Source: Streptomyces meridianus (GTDB lineage: Bacteria > Actinomycetota > Actinomycetes > Streptomycetales > Streptomycetaceae). Taken from it: a stretch of DNA of 46,455 nt. Where the stretch lies: positions 1 through 46,455 of the forward strand of contig NZ_JAMQGM010000009.1 in the NCBI RefSeq assembly GCF_023703325.1, in the 5' to 3' direction. The notes below the pieces were generated by a model. The model worked only from the letters and a program-made list of their open reading frames with translations, searched no databases and was not told the DNA's origin. Below, piece after piece: positions 18,887 to 27,804 of this stretch (within the stretch, counting starts at the first letter, position 1; the number at the start of each line of letters is the position of its first letter). A program made the position numbers and the translations under genes.

Positions 18887-20575
18887 TCAGTCCCCGTCCG
18901 GAAGCGAGCGCTCGCGCAGCGGGGGAACAGGTTCCAGGGCCGCCACCTCCGGCCGGTGCAGGTCGAGGGCCGGGGACTCGGAACGGATGCGCGGCAGGGT
19001 CACGAAGTTGTGCCGGGGCGGCGGGCAGGACGTCGCCCACTCCAGCGACCGGCCCCAGCCCCACGGGTCGTCCACGTGCACCCGGGGCGCGTACCGGGCC
19101 GTCCGCCACACGTTGTAGAGGAACGGCAGCGTCGACAGGCCGAGCAGGAAGGCGCCGGCCGACGACACCATGTTCAGGGCGGTGAACCCGTCCGCGGCCA
19201 GGTAGTCGGCGTAGCGCCGGGGCATTCCCTCGGCTCCCAGCCAGTGCTGGACCAGGAACGTCGTGTGGAAGCCCGCGAACAGGGTCCAGAAGTGGATCTT
19301 CCCCAGCCGTTCGTCCAGCATCCTGCCGGTGAACTTCGGCCACCAGAAGTGGAATCCGGCGAACGTCGCGAAGACCACCGTGCCGAAAACCACGTAATGG
19401 AAGTGGGCCACGACGAAATAACTGTCCGTCACGTGAAAGTCCATCGGGGGAGAGGCCAGGATCACCCCGGTCAGGCCGCCGAACAGGAATGTGACGAGGA
19501 ATCCGACGGCCCACAGCATCGGCGTCTCGAACGACAGGGAACCGCGGAGCATCGTTCCGGACCAGTTGAAGAACTTGACCCCGGTCGGAACAGCGATCAG
19601 GAACGACAGAAGGGAGAAGAAGGGAAGCAGTACCGCGCCGGTCACGAACATGTGATGCGCCCACACCACCACCGAAAGACCGGTGATGGCCATCGTGGCG
19701 CCGATCAGGGTGAGATACCCGAACACCGGCTTCCGGGAGAACACCGGAAGGATCTCCGTGATGATGCCGAAGAACGGCAGGGCGATGATGTAGACCTCGG
19801 GGTGGCCGAAGAACCAGAACAGGTGCTGCCACAGCAGCGCCCCGCCGTTCTCGGGGGCGAAGACGTGCGAGCCGAAGCGGCGGTCCGCCTCGAGGCACAA
19901 CAGCGCCGCGGCGAGCACGGGGAAGGCCAGCAGAATCAGAATCGATGTGAAAAGGGCGTTCCAGGTGAAAATCGGCATCCGGAACATGGTCATCCCCGGT
20001 GCGCGCATGCAGATGATCGTTGTGAGGAAGTTGACCGCGCCCAGGATCGTGCCGAATCCGGCGAGGGCCAGCCCCATGATCCACATGTCGGCTCCGACCC
20101 CGGGGCTGCGCACGAGGCTGTTCAGCGGCGCGTAGGCCGTCCACCCGAAGTCGGCGGCGCCGCCCGGCACCATCATCGCCATCACGACGATCAGGCCGCC
20201 GAACAGGAAGAGCCAGTAGGAGAGCATGTTCAGCCGGGGGAAGGCGACGTCCGGCGAACCGATCTGGAGCGGCACGATCTCGTTGGCGAAGCCGGCGAAG
20301 GTCGGGGTGGCGAACAGCAGCAGCATGATCGTGCCGTGCAGCGTGAACGCCTGGTTGTACTGCTCGTTGGAGAGCAGCTGGAGGCCGGGCTGCAGCAGCT
20401 CCACGCGGATGAGCATCGCGAGCACCCCGCCGGCCAACAGGAAGCCGAAGGACGTGATCAGGTAGAGGTGGCCGATCTTCTTGTGGTCGGTGGTGGTCAG
20501 CCAGTCGACCACCACCCTGCCCGGCCTCCTGGCCGGTGCTGCGGCAGCCTCCGTCGCCGAACTGACCGTCGCCAT
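18887..20575 (-). CDS. ctaD: Cytochrome c oxidase subunit I (aa3 type), isolated copy
   Basis: The catalytic subunit of a heme-copper oxidase, 562 residues with about 12 membrane segments. Heme and copper ligands are all visible: His80 (FTLHGTIM), His258 with cross-linked Tyr262 (GHPEVY), His307 and His308 (WAHHMF), and His391 and His393 (AHFHYV). No ctaC, ctaE or qcr genes are adjacent, so this is probably the second, stand-alone ctaD of Streptomyces, which would have to use subunits made elsewhere. Neighbours on both sides are on the plus strand, so it is a single-gene unit. Confidence 0.95.
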   Translation of the reverse strand: MATVSSATEAAAAPARRPGRVVVDWLTTTDHKKIGHLYLITSFGFLLAGGVLAMLIRVELLQPGLQLLSNEQYNQAFTLHGTIMLLLFATPTFAGFANEIVPLQIGSPDVAFPRLNMLSYWLFLFGGLIVVMAMMVPGGAADFGWTAYAPLNSLVRSPGVGADMWIMGLALAGFGTILGAVNFLTTIICMRAPGMTMFRMPIFTWNALFTSILILLAFPVLAAALLCLEADRRFGSHVFAPENGGALLWQHLFWFFGHPEVYIIALPFFGIITEILPVFSRKPVFGYLTLIGATMAITGLSVVVWAHHMFVTGAVLLPFFSLLSFLIAVPTGVKFFNWSGTMLRGSLSFETPMLWAVGFLVTFLFGGLTGVILASPPMDFHVTDSYFVVAHFHYVVFGTVVFATFAGFHFWWPKFTGRMLDERLGKIHFWTLFAGFHTTFLVQHWLGAEGMPRRYADYLAADGFTALNMVSSAGAFLLGLSTLPFLYNVWRTARYAPRVHVDDPWGWGRSLEWATSCPPPRHNFVTLPRIRSESPALDLHRPEVAALEPVPPLRERSLPDGD

Positions 20576-21000
20576 CGTCGCCCCTTCGCCGTCTCAGTGC
20601 GGCCTCCGCCGGGGAGGCGAACTACTCGCCCGCACCCGGGTTTGCGATCGTCCACACCCTAGGGCGGAGCGACGGGGTCTCCACGGTGCAGCGCCGGAGC
20701 GCTCCGGCCCGGGTTCCCCGGGGGGCGTTTCCCCGTACGGCCCGGACGGGCGTCGGAGGCCCCGGAATTCCTGCCCGGTGCGCTGTGGACGTACATTCCC
20801 CAGCGGAATTTGCGGGCCTTCTCGGCGGATGCGCAGATGTCGGTCCCCGGTGCCGGTATTTCGTCGGTAAGACCCGGAAAAGAGGCCCGGAAGGGCCGGA
20901 ACTCACGGAACGGCTTGTGACACAAGTGTGACGATCCGTGGATCTGCTGGTCGCCTGGATCTTCCTTCCGCGTCGCTCTCCGGCGGCCTACGGTGGTGAC
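20576..21000. other. Intergenic region between ctaD and the I78 inhibitor gene
   Basis: 425 bases without a convincing gene. It must hold the divergent promoters of ctaD (minus) and the inhibitor gene (plus). Visible structure is a CTTGTG-A-CACAAG inverted repeat at 20914-20926 and short repeats GGCCC/GGGCC at 20884-20897 and GATCC/GGATC at 20933-20944. No clear -10/-35 pair stands out. Confidence 0.5.
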
Positions 21001-21216
21001 ATGAATGACACTTCGAGGCCCCAGGATCCCGCCGCCGACGATCTCGACGCCTACGTCGGGCTGGCGTCCGCCGAGGCGGAGAGCCGCGCCAGGCAGCACG
21101 GCTGGACCACGGTCCGGGCGCTGCCCCCGGGCGCGATGATCACGATGGAGTACCTGGAGGGCAGGCTGAACTTCACGGTCGAGGACGACGCGGTCGTCCG
21201 GTGCTGGAAGGGGTGA
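21001..21216 (+). CDS. Peptidase inhibitor I78 family protein
   Basis: A 71-residue protein with the I78 pattern: a Trp-containing region (HGWTTVRALPPGAMIT) followed by YLEGRLNFTVEDDAVV and a cysteine before the end (RCWKG). The family binds serine proteases through an RLN-containing loop. Unlike many I78 proteins it has no signal peptide, so it should act in the cytosol, possibly protecting against proteases before export. The ATG at 21001 follows GGTGGTG. It is monocistronic and ends at a very strong terminator. Assignment rests on short motifs. Confidence 0.8.
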   Translation: MNDTSRPQDPAADDLDAYVGLASAEAESRARQHGWTTVRALPPGAMITMEYLEGRLNFTVEDDAVVRCWKG

Positions 21217-21226
21217 CCGGCGGCCC

Positions 21227-21273
21227 GCAGGGGGCGGCCCCCGAAGTGCAGCACTTCGGGGGCCGCCCCCTGC
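21227..21273. terminator. Very long perfect hairpin terminator
   Basis: Two 23-base arms (21227-21249 and 21251-21273) are exact reverse complements with one base between them, so the real loop is made by opening the innermost pairs. It starts 11 bases after the inhibitor stop and lies 16 bases before the convergent PAP2 gene stop, so it can terminate both. Confidence 0.9.
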
Positions 21274-21288
21274 GATGTGTGCATCCGG

Positions 21289-22323
21289 TCATCCGCTCGC
21301 GCGGCCCCGCGGCGTCGAAGGGCCGAGCGGCGCGGTGCGCGGGGCACGGTCCGGGTGCTGCGGCCGCCTGCTGCCGGACGGTGTGACCGGAGTGCGCTCC
21401 GAGCGGGAGGTGTGCGGACGGGCGGGGTGGTGCGGCCAGTCGGTGTTCCGAGCCGCCGTGCCGTGGCCTGCGCGGCTTCCGGCCCCCCCGGTGTGCGGGG
21501 CGACGGGGTCGCCCGCCTCGGCCCGCTGAGCGGCCATGGCCGCCCGTACGGCGACCGGGGAGAGCGGGGGGACGCTGATGAGCCCGCGGCGCTCCCGCAG
21601 CCGCCCGCGGTGCGCCAGGATCCACTGCTCCGCCCAGGCGATGGACGGCTCGAACCAGGGCAGTCCGAGCAGGATCAGCAGCCCTGCCGCCCAGCCCAGG
21701 AGGACGTCGCTCACCCAGTGGGTGCCCAGGTAGACGGTGGTCGCCCCGACACCCAGCGCGAAGACCGCGCCCACCACGGAGAGCACCCGCCGGGCGCTCG
21801 GTGTGGTGGCGAGATAGGCCAGGACGCCCCAGGTCACCACCGCGTTCGCGGTGTGGCCGGAGGGAAATATGTCGCCGCCGGCGAAGAGTTCGGCCGATCC
21901 GACACTGGTGGCGTAGTGCGGCCCGAGCCGTCCCAGCCCGATCTTGACCGCTCCCACCGTCACGTTGAGCAGGAGCAGGGCGACGCCCAGGGCAAGCAGC
22001 GGCCGGAGCGTCCGCTGCCGCCACGACCGCCAGCCGAGCCAGGCCGCCACGAGGACCGCGGTGGGCCCGCGCTGTCCGAGGACGACGAAGTAGTCCAGGA
22101 AGGCATGCCATTCGGGCCACTCCTGGTAGGGGCGGAAGAGCATCACCTGCCAGTCGAGGCGCACGAGCCGCGTCGTCGTCAGCACGGCACCGACGATCGC
22201 CGCGTAGACCACGAGTGTCATGCCGAACAAGACCCGCCGGATACGACTCATCCGCGGGACTTGGAGGTTGCTCGGCCGCTCGGGCTCTTGCTCCAGGCGG
22301 GCGAAGACTCGGTCGGTACGCAC
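21289..22323 (-). CDS. PAP2-family membrane phosphatase with long basic tail
   Basis: Membrane-bound type-2 phosphatidic acid phosphatase-like protein with about six membrane segments. Phosphatase motifs are KIGLGRLGP (motif 1), PSGHTA with catalytic His (motif 2) and GTHWVSDVLLG (motif 3). Substrate is probably a lipid phosphate or diphosphate; which one is not evident. The C-terminal 100 residues after the last membrane helix are Arg/Pro/Ser rich and look disordered. The ATG at 22323 gives 344 residues; ATG at 22251 (MSRIRR) is a possible shorter start. Confidence 0.88.
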   Translation of the reverse strand: MRTDRVFARLEQEPERPSNLQVPRMSRIRRVLFGMTLVVYAAIVGAVLTTTRLVRLDWQVMLFRPYQEWPEWHAFLDYFVVLGQRGPTAVLVAAWLGWRSWRQRTLRPLLALGVALLLLNVTVGAVKIGLGRLGPHYATSVGSAELFAGGDIFPSGHTANAVVTWGVLAYLATTPSARRVLSVVGAVFALGVGATTVYLGTHWVSDVLLGWAAGLLILLGLPWFEPSIAWAEQWILAHRGRLRERRGLISVPPLSPVAVRAAMAAQRAEAGDPVAPHTGGAGSRAGHGTAARNTDWPHHPARPHTSRSERTPVTPSGSRRPQHPDRAPRTAPLGPSTPRGRASG

Positions 22324-22694
22324 TGAATCGACGTTACCGTGCGTGAGACCGGTCCTCGCGTCGGCCGCCCCGCTTCGTGATGACCATGTGATGTGGAGTT
22401 CGTCTCACCGGAAGTTTTCCTTTTAGCGGTCGGCGGAGGAATTCGAGCCCGCCGCCGTTAATTGAGCCGGACGCTCTTCATTACCCCCGCCGGATTCGCT
22501 CAAACTTTCCCAGTGGGGATTCGGGGAATTCACGTGGACGCACGGCGTGCGCTGCGCAGGCGAGGTGGGCGGCGGGCGCCGGAACGGCCTCGCGTACCCT
22601 GTCGGTTCACTCGCCCTTCGCCTCCGGGCGGCCTCCGGACCCCCCGGACGCCCTGCCCGCGCCGAGCGCGAAAGCAACTCAGGGAGGTGTCGAC
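22324..22694. other. Divergent intergenic region upstream of PAP2 and MFS genes
   Basis: 371 bases holding the divergent promoters of the PAP2 gene and the MFS gene. The stretch around 22405-22530 is richer in A and T than the rest (GTTTTCCTTTTAG, GTTAATTGAG), which suits promoters, but I find no clear operator or -10/-35 pair. The ribosome binding site of the MFS gene, AGGGAGGTG, lies near the right end. Confidence 0.4.
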
Positions 22695-24347
22695 ATGTCC
22701 GGGACGACCACGGCCCGCGAACGGCGAGCGGCGGACGTTCCCCGACAACGGCACGGGGCGGCTGCGGGCGCAAACCGGTGGGCGGTCCTGGTCGTCCTGT
22801 GCGTCAGCCTGCTGCTGGTGGCGCTGGACGCCACCGTGCTGCACGTCGCGGTGCCGGCGGTCACCGAGGACATCCGCCCCGGTGCGATCCAGCTGCTCTG
22901 GATCGTGGACGCCTACCCGCTGGTGGCCGCCTCCCTGCTGATCCTCTTCGGAACGCTGGGGGACCGGGTCGGACGCCGGCGCATCCTGCTCCTCGGCTAC
23001 GCCATCTTCGCCATGGCCTCGGCACTCGCTGCACTGGGCGGTGATCCGCGCCTGCTCATCGCCGCCCGGGCCCTGCTCGGAGTCGGCGGGGCGATGATCA
23101 TGCCCGCCACGCTGTCGATCCTGCGCCAGGTCTTCCCGGACCGCCGGGAACGCGCGATGGCCATCGGCGTCTGGAGCGCGGTCGCCGCGGTCGGCGCGGC
23201 ACTCGGCCCGCTCCTCGGCGGCTTCCTGCTCGAGCACTTCTGGTGGGGCTCCGTCTTCCTCATCAACATTCCGCTCATGGCGGTCTGCCTCCCGGTCGGT
23301 CGGTGGATCCTTCCCGAGTCGACCGGCGACCACAACGGACCGTGGGACGTCCTCGGGGCCCTCATGGCAGCGTTCGGCCTGTTCGGTGTGGTCCTGGCGG
23401 TCAAGCGGACCGGCGGCGGTGAGGGCCTGCAGGCGGCGATGACGCTCGTTCCCCTGGCAGGGGGCAGCCTCCTGCTCGCCGCCTTCGTGCGCCGCCAGCA
23501 GCGGCGCGAGCACCCGTTGATCGACCTGCGGATGATGCGGCGCCCGGCGTTCGGCACCTCCGTGGGCTGCATCGTGCTCGCGATGCTCGCCCTGGTGGGC
23601 CTCCAGCTCATCGCCGCCCAGTACCTCCAGCTCGTCCTCGGGCTGTCGCCGCTGGAGACCGGGCTGCGCATGGTCCCGCTCACGCTCGCCGCGGTCGTCG
23701 GTGGCCTGCTCGGCTCCCGGATGCTCCAGTGGACCGGGCCGCGCACGATGGTCGCCCTCGGCTTCGGGCTGACGGCCGTCGCCGTCCTCATGCTGACCTT
23801 CATGGGCCAGCACGACCGCCCGTGGCTGCTGACCGGCTGCTTCCTGCTCCTCGGATTCGGCCTCGAGAACACCCTCTTCGGGTCCTATGAGTCGATGCTC
23901 AGCGAGTCGCCCGCCGACCGGGCCGGTGGCGCTGCCGCCGTGGGCGAGACCTCCTACCAATTGGGGGCGGGATTCGGCATCGCGCTGCTCGGCAGCGTCA
24001 TGAACGCGGTGTACGCCCCCGCTCTCGCCCATCTGCCGGGCGTCTCCTCGCGGGCGTCCGCCGCCGCCGGGAACTCCCTCGGGGAGGCCTACGAAGTGGC
24101 CGCGCAGCTGGGCGGGCCGGCCGGGGCGTCGCTGCGCTCGGCTGCCCGGGCCGCGTTCGTCCAGGGCATGCACGTGACCCTCGTGGTCAGTTCCGTACTG
24201 CTGGTGGCCGGCGCGCTCGCCGCCCTGCGGCTGCCCCGCACCATGGACTGCGCTGATCGGCCGGCGCCCGGGCCCGCCGAGCCCGGCAGCACCCCCCGGA
24301 TCCCGCAGAGCAGGCGCCCTCGGGCGGGGGCGAAGTCCAGGAGCTGA
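22695..24347 (+). CDS. MFS exporter, DHA2 (14-helix drug/H+ antiporter) family
   Basis: A 550-residue transporter with about 14 membrane segments. Family features include LDATVLHVAVPAV at the end of helix 1, WIVDAYPLV in helix 2, GDRVGRRRILL in the loop between helices 2 and 3, and the antiporter motif GVWSAVAAVGAALGPLLGG in helix 5. These mark proton-driven exporters of the SmvA/QacA type that expel drugs, dyes or disinfectant-like cations. The start ATG follows AGGGAGGTG. No regulator is adjacent, so the substrate is unknown. Confidence 0.9.
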   Translation: MSGTTTARERRAADVPRQRHGAAAGANRWAVLVVLCVSLLLVALDATVLHVAVPAVTEDIRPGAIQLLWIVDAYPLVAASLLILFGTLGDRVGRRRILLLGYAIFAMASALAALGGDPRLLIAARALLGVGGAMIMPATLSILRQVFPDRRERAMAIGVWSAVAAVGAALGPLLGGFLLEHFWWGSVFLINIPLMAVCLPVGRWILPESTGDHNGPWDVLGALMAAFGLFGVVLAVKRTGGGEGLQAAMTLVPLAGGSLLLAAFVRRQQRREHPLIDLRMMRRPAFGTSVGCIVLAMLALVGLQLIAAQYLQLVLGLSPLETGLRMVPLTLAAVVGGLLGSRMLQWTGPRTMVALGFGLTAVAVLMLTFMGQHDRPWLLTGCFLLLGFGLENTLFGSYESMLSESPADRAGGAAAVGETSYQLGAGFGIALLGSVMNAVYAPALAHLPGVSSRASAAAGNSLGEAYEVAAQLGGPAGASLRSAARAAFVQGMHVTLVVSSVLLVAGALAALRLPRTMDCADRPAPGPAEPGSTPRIPQSRRPRAGAKSRS

Positions 24348-24432
24348 AGCCGCCGTCCGCGGCCGGCGCGGCGACCGTTCCGGCCCGCCGTCCGGCAGGG
24401 CTCCCGACCCACCAGCCGGGGCCCTGCCGCTG

Positions 24433-24873
24433 TCAGCTCTGGTTGAAGAACCCGCCGTCGGCGGAGCGCCGGGCGGAGGGGTCGTTGACGACCGTGTAGT
24501 CGCTGGGCGTGAGCAGGAAGACACGGGTGGCGACGCGTTCGATCGAACCGCGCAGGCCGAAGGTGAGCCCCGCCGCGAAGTCCACGACGCGTTTGGCGTC
24601 CGCGGGGTCCATGGCCGTGAGGTTCACGATCACCGGCACGCCCTCACGGAAGAGCTCGCCGATGCCCCGGGCGTCGCGGAAGCCGTCCGGGGTGACCGTG
24701 GCGATCCGGCGTCCCTGTTCCTGCGCAGCCTCGTTGGCGACCTGGATCCGCGGGTCCGTCACCCAGGCGTCGCCGGGCTCGGGTCCTTCGGCGTAGTCGT
24801 CGTCGTAGTACCGCTCGTCATCGTTGTCGTCGACGAGGCCCAGCCAGGCACTCGCCTTGCGCACCGATCCCAT
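24433..24873 (-). CDS. SepF-like cell-division protein (SflA-type paralogue)
   Basis: SepF proteins link FtsZ to the membrane at division sites. The 146-residue protein has an N-terminal amphipathic start ([14 protein letters not shown]), an acidic linker of Asp and Tyr ([16 protein letters not shown]) and a C-terminal SepF core (about 55-146) with [27 protein letters not shown]. Streptomyces have several SepF paralogues; the main one lies with ftsZ. This location and short length suit one of the SepF-like paralogues that, as I recall, restrain FtsZ and DivIVA placement during sporulation. The paralogue name is inference. Confidence 0.9.
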   Translation of the reverse strand: MGSVRKASAWLGLVDDNDDERYYDDDYAEGPEPGDAWVTDPRIQVANEAAQEQGRRIATVTPDGFRDARGIGELFREGVPVIVNLTAMDPADAKRVVDFAAGLTFGLRGSIERVATRVFLLTPSDYTVVNDPSARRSADGGFFNQS

Positions 24874-25043
24874 GGACGCCTCCTCTCACCCGCGGTCTCT
24901 GCTGCCACCTACCCCTCCATGGTCGTCCATGATGCGGAGGATGCGCCAAGCAGATAGCGGTCGCACAACGTTTTCGTGACGGTACTGGTGCACAACGGGT
25001 GTCGGCCCATCAGCATTGTTGCTGGACAGGGCTACTGACGGGG

Positions 25044-25049
25044 TAATAC
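25044..25049 (+). promoter_or_regulatory. Possible -10 element before the DUF5685 gene
   Basis: TAATAC lies in a rare AT-rich patch 42 bases before the earliest start of the DUF5685 gene. TTGCTG at 25019-25024 could be a -35 with 19-base spacing, longer than ideal. A CAGCA/TGCTG inverted repeat (25011-25024) overlaps that position. The 8-base direct repeat GCACAACG occurs at 24963 and 24990. Weak evidence. Confidence 0.3.
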
Positions 25050-25091
25050 ATCCCTTTTTTCGAACCGTATGGGTGACGCAGGGTCGTCCGG

Positions 25092-26336
25092 GTGAACGCG
25101 GCTGCCGCTATCATGCGTCCCGCTCCGCCGGGGGAGTGGAACGAGTCGGGGGGGGAGTTGTTCGGGATCGTCCGTCCGTGCCGGCACCGGCTGCGGGAAG
25201 ACATGAGGGCCCAGTGGATGGCGCATCTGTGCGGGCTCTGCCTCGCGTTGCGTGCCGGCCACGGCCAGTCGGCCCGGGCCGCCACCAACTACGACGGGCT
25301 GATCGTCTCCGTTCTGGTGGAGGCGCAGTCCCCGGTCGCGCAGGGCCGGCGGCGTACGGCGGGACCTTGCCCGCTGCGCGGCATGCGGACCGCCGAAGTG
25401 GCGCAGGGCGAAGGGCCCCGGCTCGCTGCCGCGGTCTCCCTGGTGCTGGCCTCGGCGAAGATCCGCGACCATGTTGCCGACGGGGACGGCCTGTTGGCGC
25501 GGCGCTCGGCCGCCGCCGTGGCCCGCCGGGTCGCCGGGCGGTGGGACCGGGCCGGGAGCTGTGCCGGGGCGGCGGTCGGATTCGACACCGCGGAGCTGAC
25601 CGAGGCGGTGGACCGGCAGTACGCGATCGAGGCGTCCGCAGGGCCGGGTACCCCCCTGACGGCGGTGACGGAACCGGCGGAGTCCGCCACCGCCGCCGCG
25701 TTCGGCCACACCGCCGTGCTCGCCGGACGTCCGGGGAATGCGGCCCCGCTCCGCGAGGCGGGCCGGTTCTTCGGCCGTCTCGCACACCTGCTGGACGCCG
25801 TCGAGGACTTCGGACATGACACCGCCTCAGGTCTCTGGAACCCGGTCACCGCCACCGGTGCCGACCTTGCCGAGGTGCGGCGGCTGTGCGACGACGCAGT
25901 CCACGGCGTGCGCCTGGCGCTGCGGGAAGCCGAGTTCGTGGACGGCCGACTGGTGCACCTCCTGCTGGTCCACGAGTTGAAGCGGTCGGTCGACCGGGCC
26001 TTCCGGGCTTCCGGATCCTCCTGCCCGCCGGAGGGCCGGAACGCCGACGGCGAACGGCCCCCGTCGCCGTGGATCACCCGGGATCCGCACGGTCCCGACG
26101 AGCCCGGAGCGCCGCCGTCCCGCCCGCGCCGCCGCGGCGCACTGGCCGGCTGCGCGGTCTGGACCGGGCTGTTCTGCACCGGCCAGGTGTGCTGCCGCGA
26201 CCCCTACGAGGATCCGTGGACGGGTGAGCCCCGCGAGGGCTGGTGCCATAAGTGCGACTGCGACTGCTGTGACTGCTGCGATGGCTGTGACTGTTGCGGC
26301 GGCGATGGCTGCTGCGACTGCGGGTGCGACTGCTGA
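25092..26336 (+). CDS. DUF5685 family protein with C-terminal cysteine-rich tail
   Basis: Function unknown. The main part (about residues 23-310) is helical with LFGIVRPCRHRL at its start, AHLCGLCLALR (CxxC) and LFGRLAHLLDAVEDFGHD-like helices ending in HELKRSVDRAF, a pattern I associate with DUF5685. After a Pro/Arg-rich linker the last 31 residues hold 15 cysteines in Cys-Asp and Cys-Cys repeats with Gly (tail encoded by 26244-26333), likely a metal-binding or disulphide-rich tail. The start is uncertain: GTG 25092, ATG 25113 and a TTG at 25158 are all in frame. The last matches the family start but touches its G-rich ribosome binding site. Confidence 0.82.
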   Translation: MNAAAAIMRPAPPGEWNESGGELFGIVRPCRHRLREDMRAQWMAHLCGLCLALRAGHGQSARAATNYDGLIVSVLVEAQSPVAQGRRRTAGPCPLRGMRTAEVAQGEGPRLAAAVSLVLASAKIRDHVADGDGLLARRSAAAVARRVAGRWDRAGSCAGAAVGFDTAELTEAVDRQYAIEASAGPGTPLTAVTEPAESATAAAFGHTAVLAGRPGNAAPLREAGRFFGRLAHLLDAVEDFGHDTASGLWNPVTATGADLAEVRRLCDDAVHGVRLALREAEFVDGRLVHLLLVHELKRSVDRAFRASGSSCPPEGRNADGERPPSPWITRDPHGPDEPGAPPSRPRRRGALAGCAVWTGLFCTGQVCCRDPYEDPWTGEPREGWCHKCDCDCCDCCDGCDCCGGDGCCDCGCDC

Positions 26337-26708
26337 CCCGAGGGTCGGAATCCGGACACCGGCGATCGCTGTGCGGAGGCCTGTCGAATTGCTTCGTCCC
26401 CTCCCGGGTCCACCCCCGGGCGATGCGCACCGGACGTGGAACTGCCCTCTCCCGCTTTCCGGAATCACCTTGCGTCTGTTTGCTCCCGTTGTCGCCGTCC
26501 TCATCGTCACCTGTCGGCGAACTTTCTTGATCACGGCCGAAACAAGGTCTTGCGCGGGGAGCTCCGGCCGCCGAATACTCCCCCTCAACTGCTTGTCAGG
26601 GGCACGCCGATCAAGCCGGATCAACCGGCAGGGGTGGCTGTTTTCTGACGGCAGGTCACGGGCCCGCCCCCAACGGGCCCGCCGGTTCCCCACGACTGGA
26701 GGAAATAT
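26337..26708. other. Leader and promoter region of the SGPA-like protease gene
   Basis: 372 bases without a convincing gene. It should contain the protease promoter. TTGATC near 26527 and CTTGTCAGG near 26594 are possible -35-like sequences, but no matching -10 is clear. The ribosome binding site GGAGG is at 26698-26702. I see no strong hairpin after the DUF5685 stop. Confidence 0.4.
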
Positions 26709-27608
26709 GTGAAGATCACGCGCACTGCCCCCCACCGCAACTCTGTTGCGAGACGCGCGCGGCTCATCGCCATGACGGCCGGCCTCGCTGCCGCCGCCCT
26801 TGCCGTCCCGGCTGCCACCGCTTCGGCGCAGCCCGCCCCGGCCACGTTCAGCGCCTCGGCGCTGGCGCAGGTCAGCGACGCGGTGGAGACGGCCGACGTG
26901 GCCGGCACCGCCTGGTACGTCGACCAGAAGACCGACAAGGTCGTCGTCACGGCCGACTCGACGGTCTCCAAGGCCGGGATAGCGAAGATCAAGAAGGAGG
27001 CCGGCGCCAAGGCCGGTGCCATCGAGATCAACCGCACCGAGGGCAAGTTCAACAAGCTCATCGCCGGCGGCGAGGCCATCACCACCGGTGGCTCCCGTTG
27101 CTCGCTCGGCTTCAACGTCCAGAGCGGCAGCGGCACCAAGTACGCCCTGACCGCGGGCCACTGCACCAACGCGGGCAGCTCCTGGTCGATCGGCACCACG
27201 GCGGGCAGCAGCTTCCCGACGAACGACTACGGCATCATCCAGCACTCGAACCCGTCTGCCGCGGACGGCCGGGTGTACCTCTACAACGGCTCGTACCGGG
27301 ACATCACCGGTGCCGGCAGCGCCTCGGTCGGTCAGTCCGTCCAGCGCAGCGGCAGCACGACGGGCCTCCACGGCGGCACCGTCACCGGCCTCAACGCGAC
27401 TGTCAACTACGGCAACGGCGACATCGTGTACGGCCTGATCCAGACCAACGTCTGCGCCGAGCCCGGCGACAGCGGCGGTGCGATGTTCTCCGGCAGCACC
27501 GCGCTCGGTCTGACCTCCGGTGGCAGCGGCAACTGCTCCTCCGGTGGCACCACGTTCTTCCAGCCGGTCACCGAGGCGCTGAGCGCCTATGGCGTGAGCA
27601 TCATCTGA
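26709..27608 (+). CDS. sprA: Secreted serine protease, streptogrisin A-like (S1 family)
   Basis: A chymotrypsin-fold extracellular protease made as a prepro-protein of 299 residues. A twin-Arg-containing signal ends near ASA at 40, the propeptide runs to about 117, and the mature enzyme starts at Ile118 ([20 protein letters not shown]), identical in layout to S. griseus protease A. The triad is His151 (TAGHC), Asp173 (NDYG) and Ser255 (GDSGG), with two disulphide cysteine pairs. The mature length of 182 residues fits the family. The GTG start follows GGAGG by six bases; an out-of-frame ATG just before it is immediately closed by TGA. Confidence 0.95.
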   Translation: MKITRTAPHRNSVARRARLIAMTAGLAAAALAVPAATASAQPAPATFSASALAQVSDAVETADVAGTAWYVDQKTDKVVVTADSTVSKAGIAKIKKEAGAKAGAIEINRTEGKFNKLIAGGEAITTGGSRCSLGFNVQSGSGTKYALTAGHCTNAGSSWSIGTTAGSSFPTNDYGIIQHSNPSAADGRVYLYNGSYRDITGAGSASVGQSVQRSGSTTGLHGGTVTGLNATVNYGNGDIVYGLIQTNVCAEPGDSGGAMFSGSTALGLTSGGSGNCSSGGTTFFQPVTEALSAYGVSII

Positions 27609-27640
27609 GCAGGTCACCGGCCCGGTCTTCTCCCCGGTGA

Positions 27641-27680
27641 GCACTCGCCCCCGCCCGGATCCCGGGCGGGGGCGAGGTGC
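27641..27680 (+). terminator. Hairpin terminator after the SGPA-like protease
   Basis: A near-perfect inverted repeat with arms of about 18 bases (27641-27658 and 27662-27680), with a one-base bulge and a tiny loop. GC-rich and without a T-run. Ends the protease transcript before the SPFH gene. Confidence 0.78.
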
Positions 27681-27804
27681 TTGCGCGGGCCCGGCGCAGC
27701 CCGGTCGGCCGCCTTCCGGGACTCTCCCCGATGGTTCGAAACTGGACTATCGTTAAAAAAGGGGCACGAGTGTTTCCTGGGCGAGAGGGACGGCGGGTGG
27801 CCTG

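Noticed and set aside
18956..20662. Long plus-strand frame opposite ctaD
   Set aside because: Highly biased Arg/Gln/Glu/His composition typical of shadow frames; the minus strand has all heme ligands.
22530..24524. Long minus-strand frame opposite the MFS gene
   Set aside because: Low-complexity hydrophilic shadow of a membrane protein; no motifs.
25149..25160. TTG at 25158 as the firm start of the DUF5685 protein
   Set aside because: It fits the family start but the G-rich ribosome binding site would touch the start codon without spacing, so I kept the longer frame and listed it as an alternative.
25827..27644. 605-codon minus-strand frame opposite DUF5685 and the protease
   Set aside because: Shadow frame; the plus strand has a clear protease triad and signal peptide.
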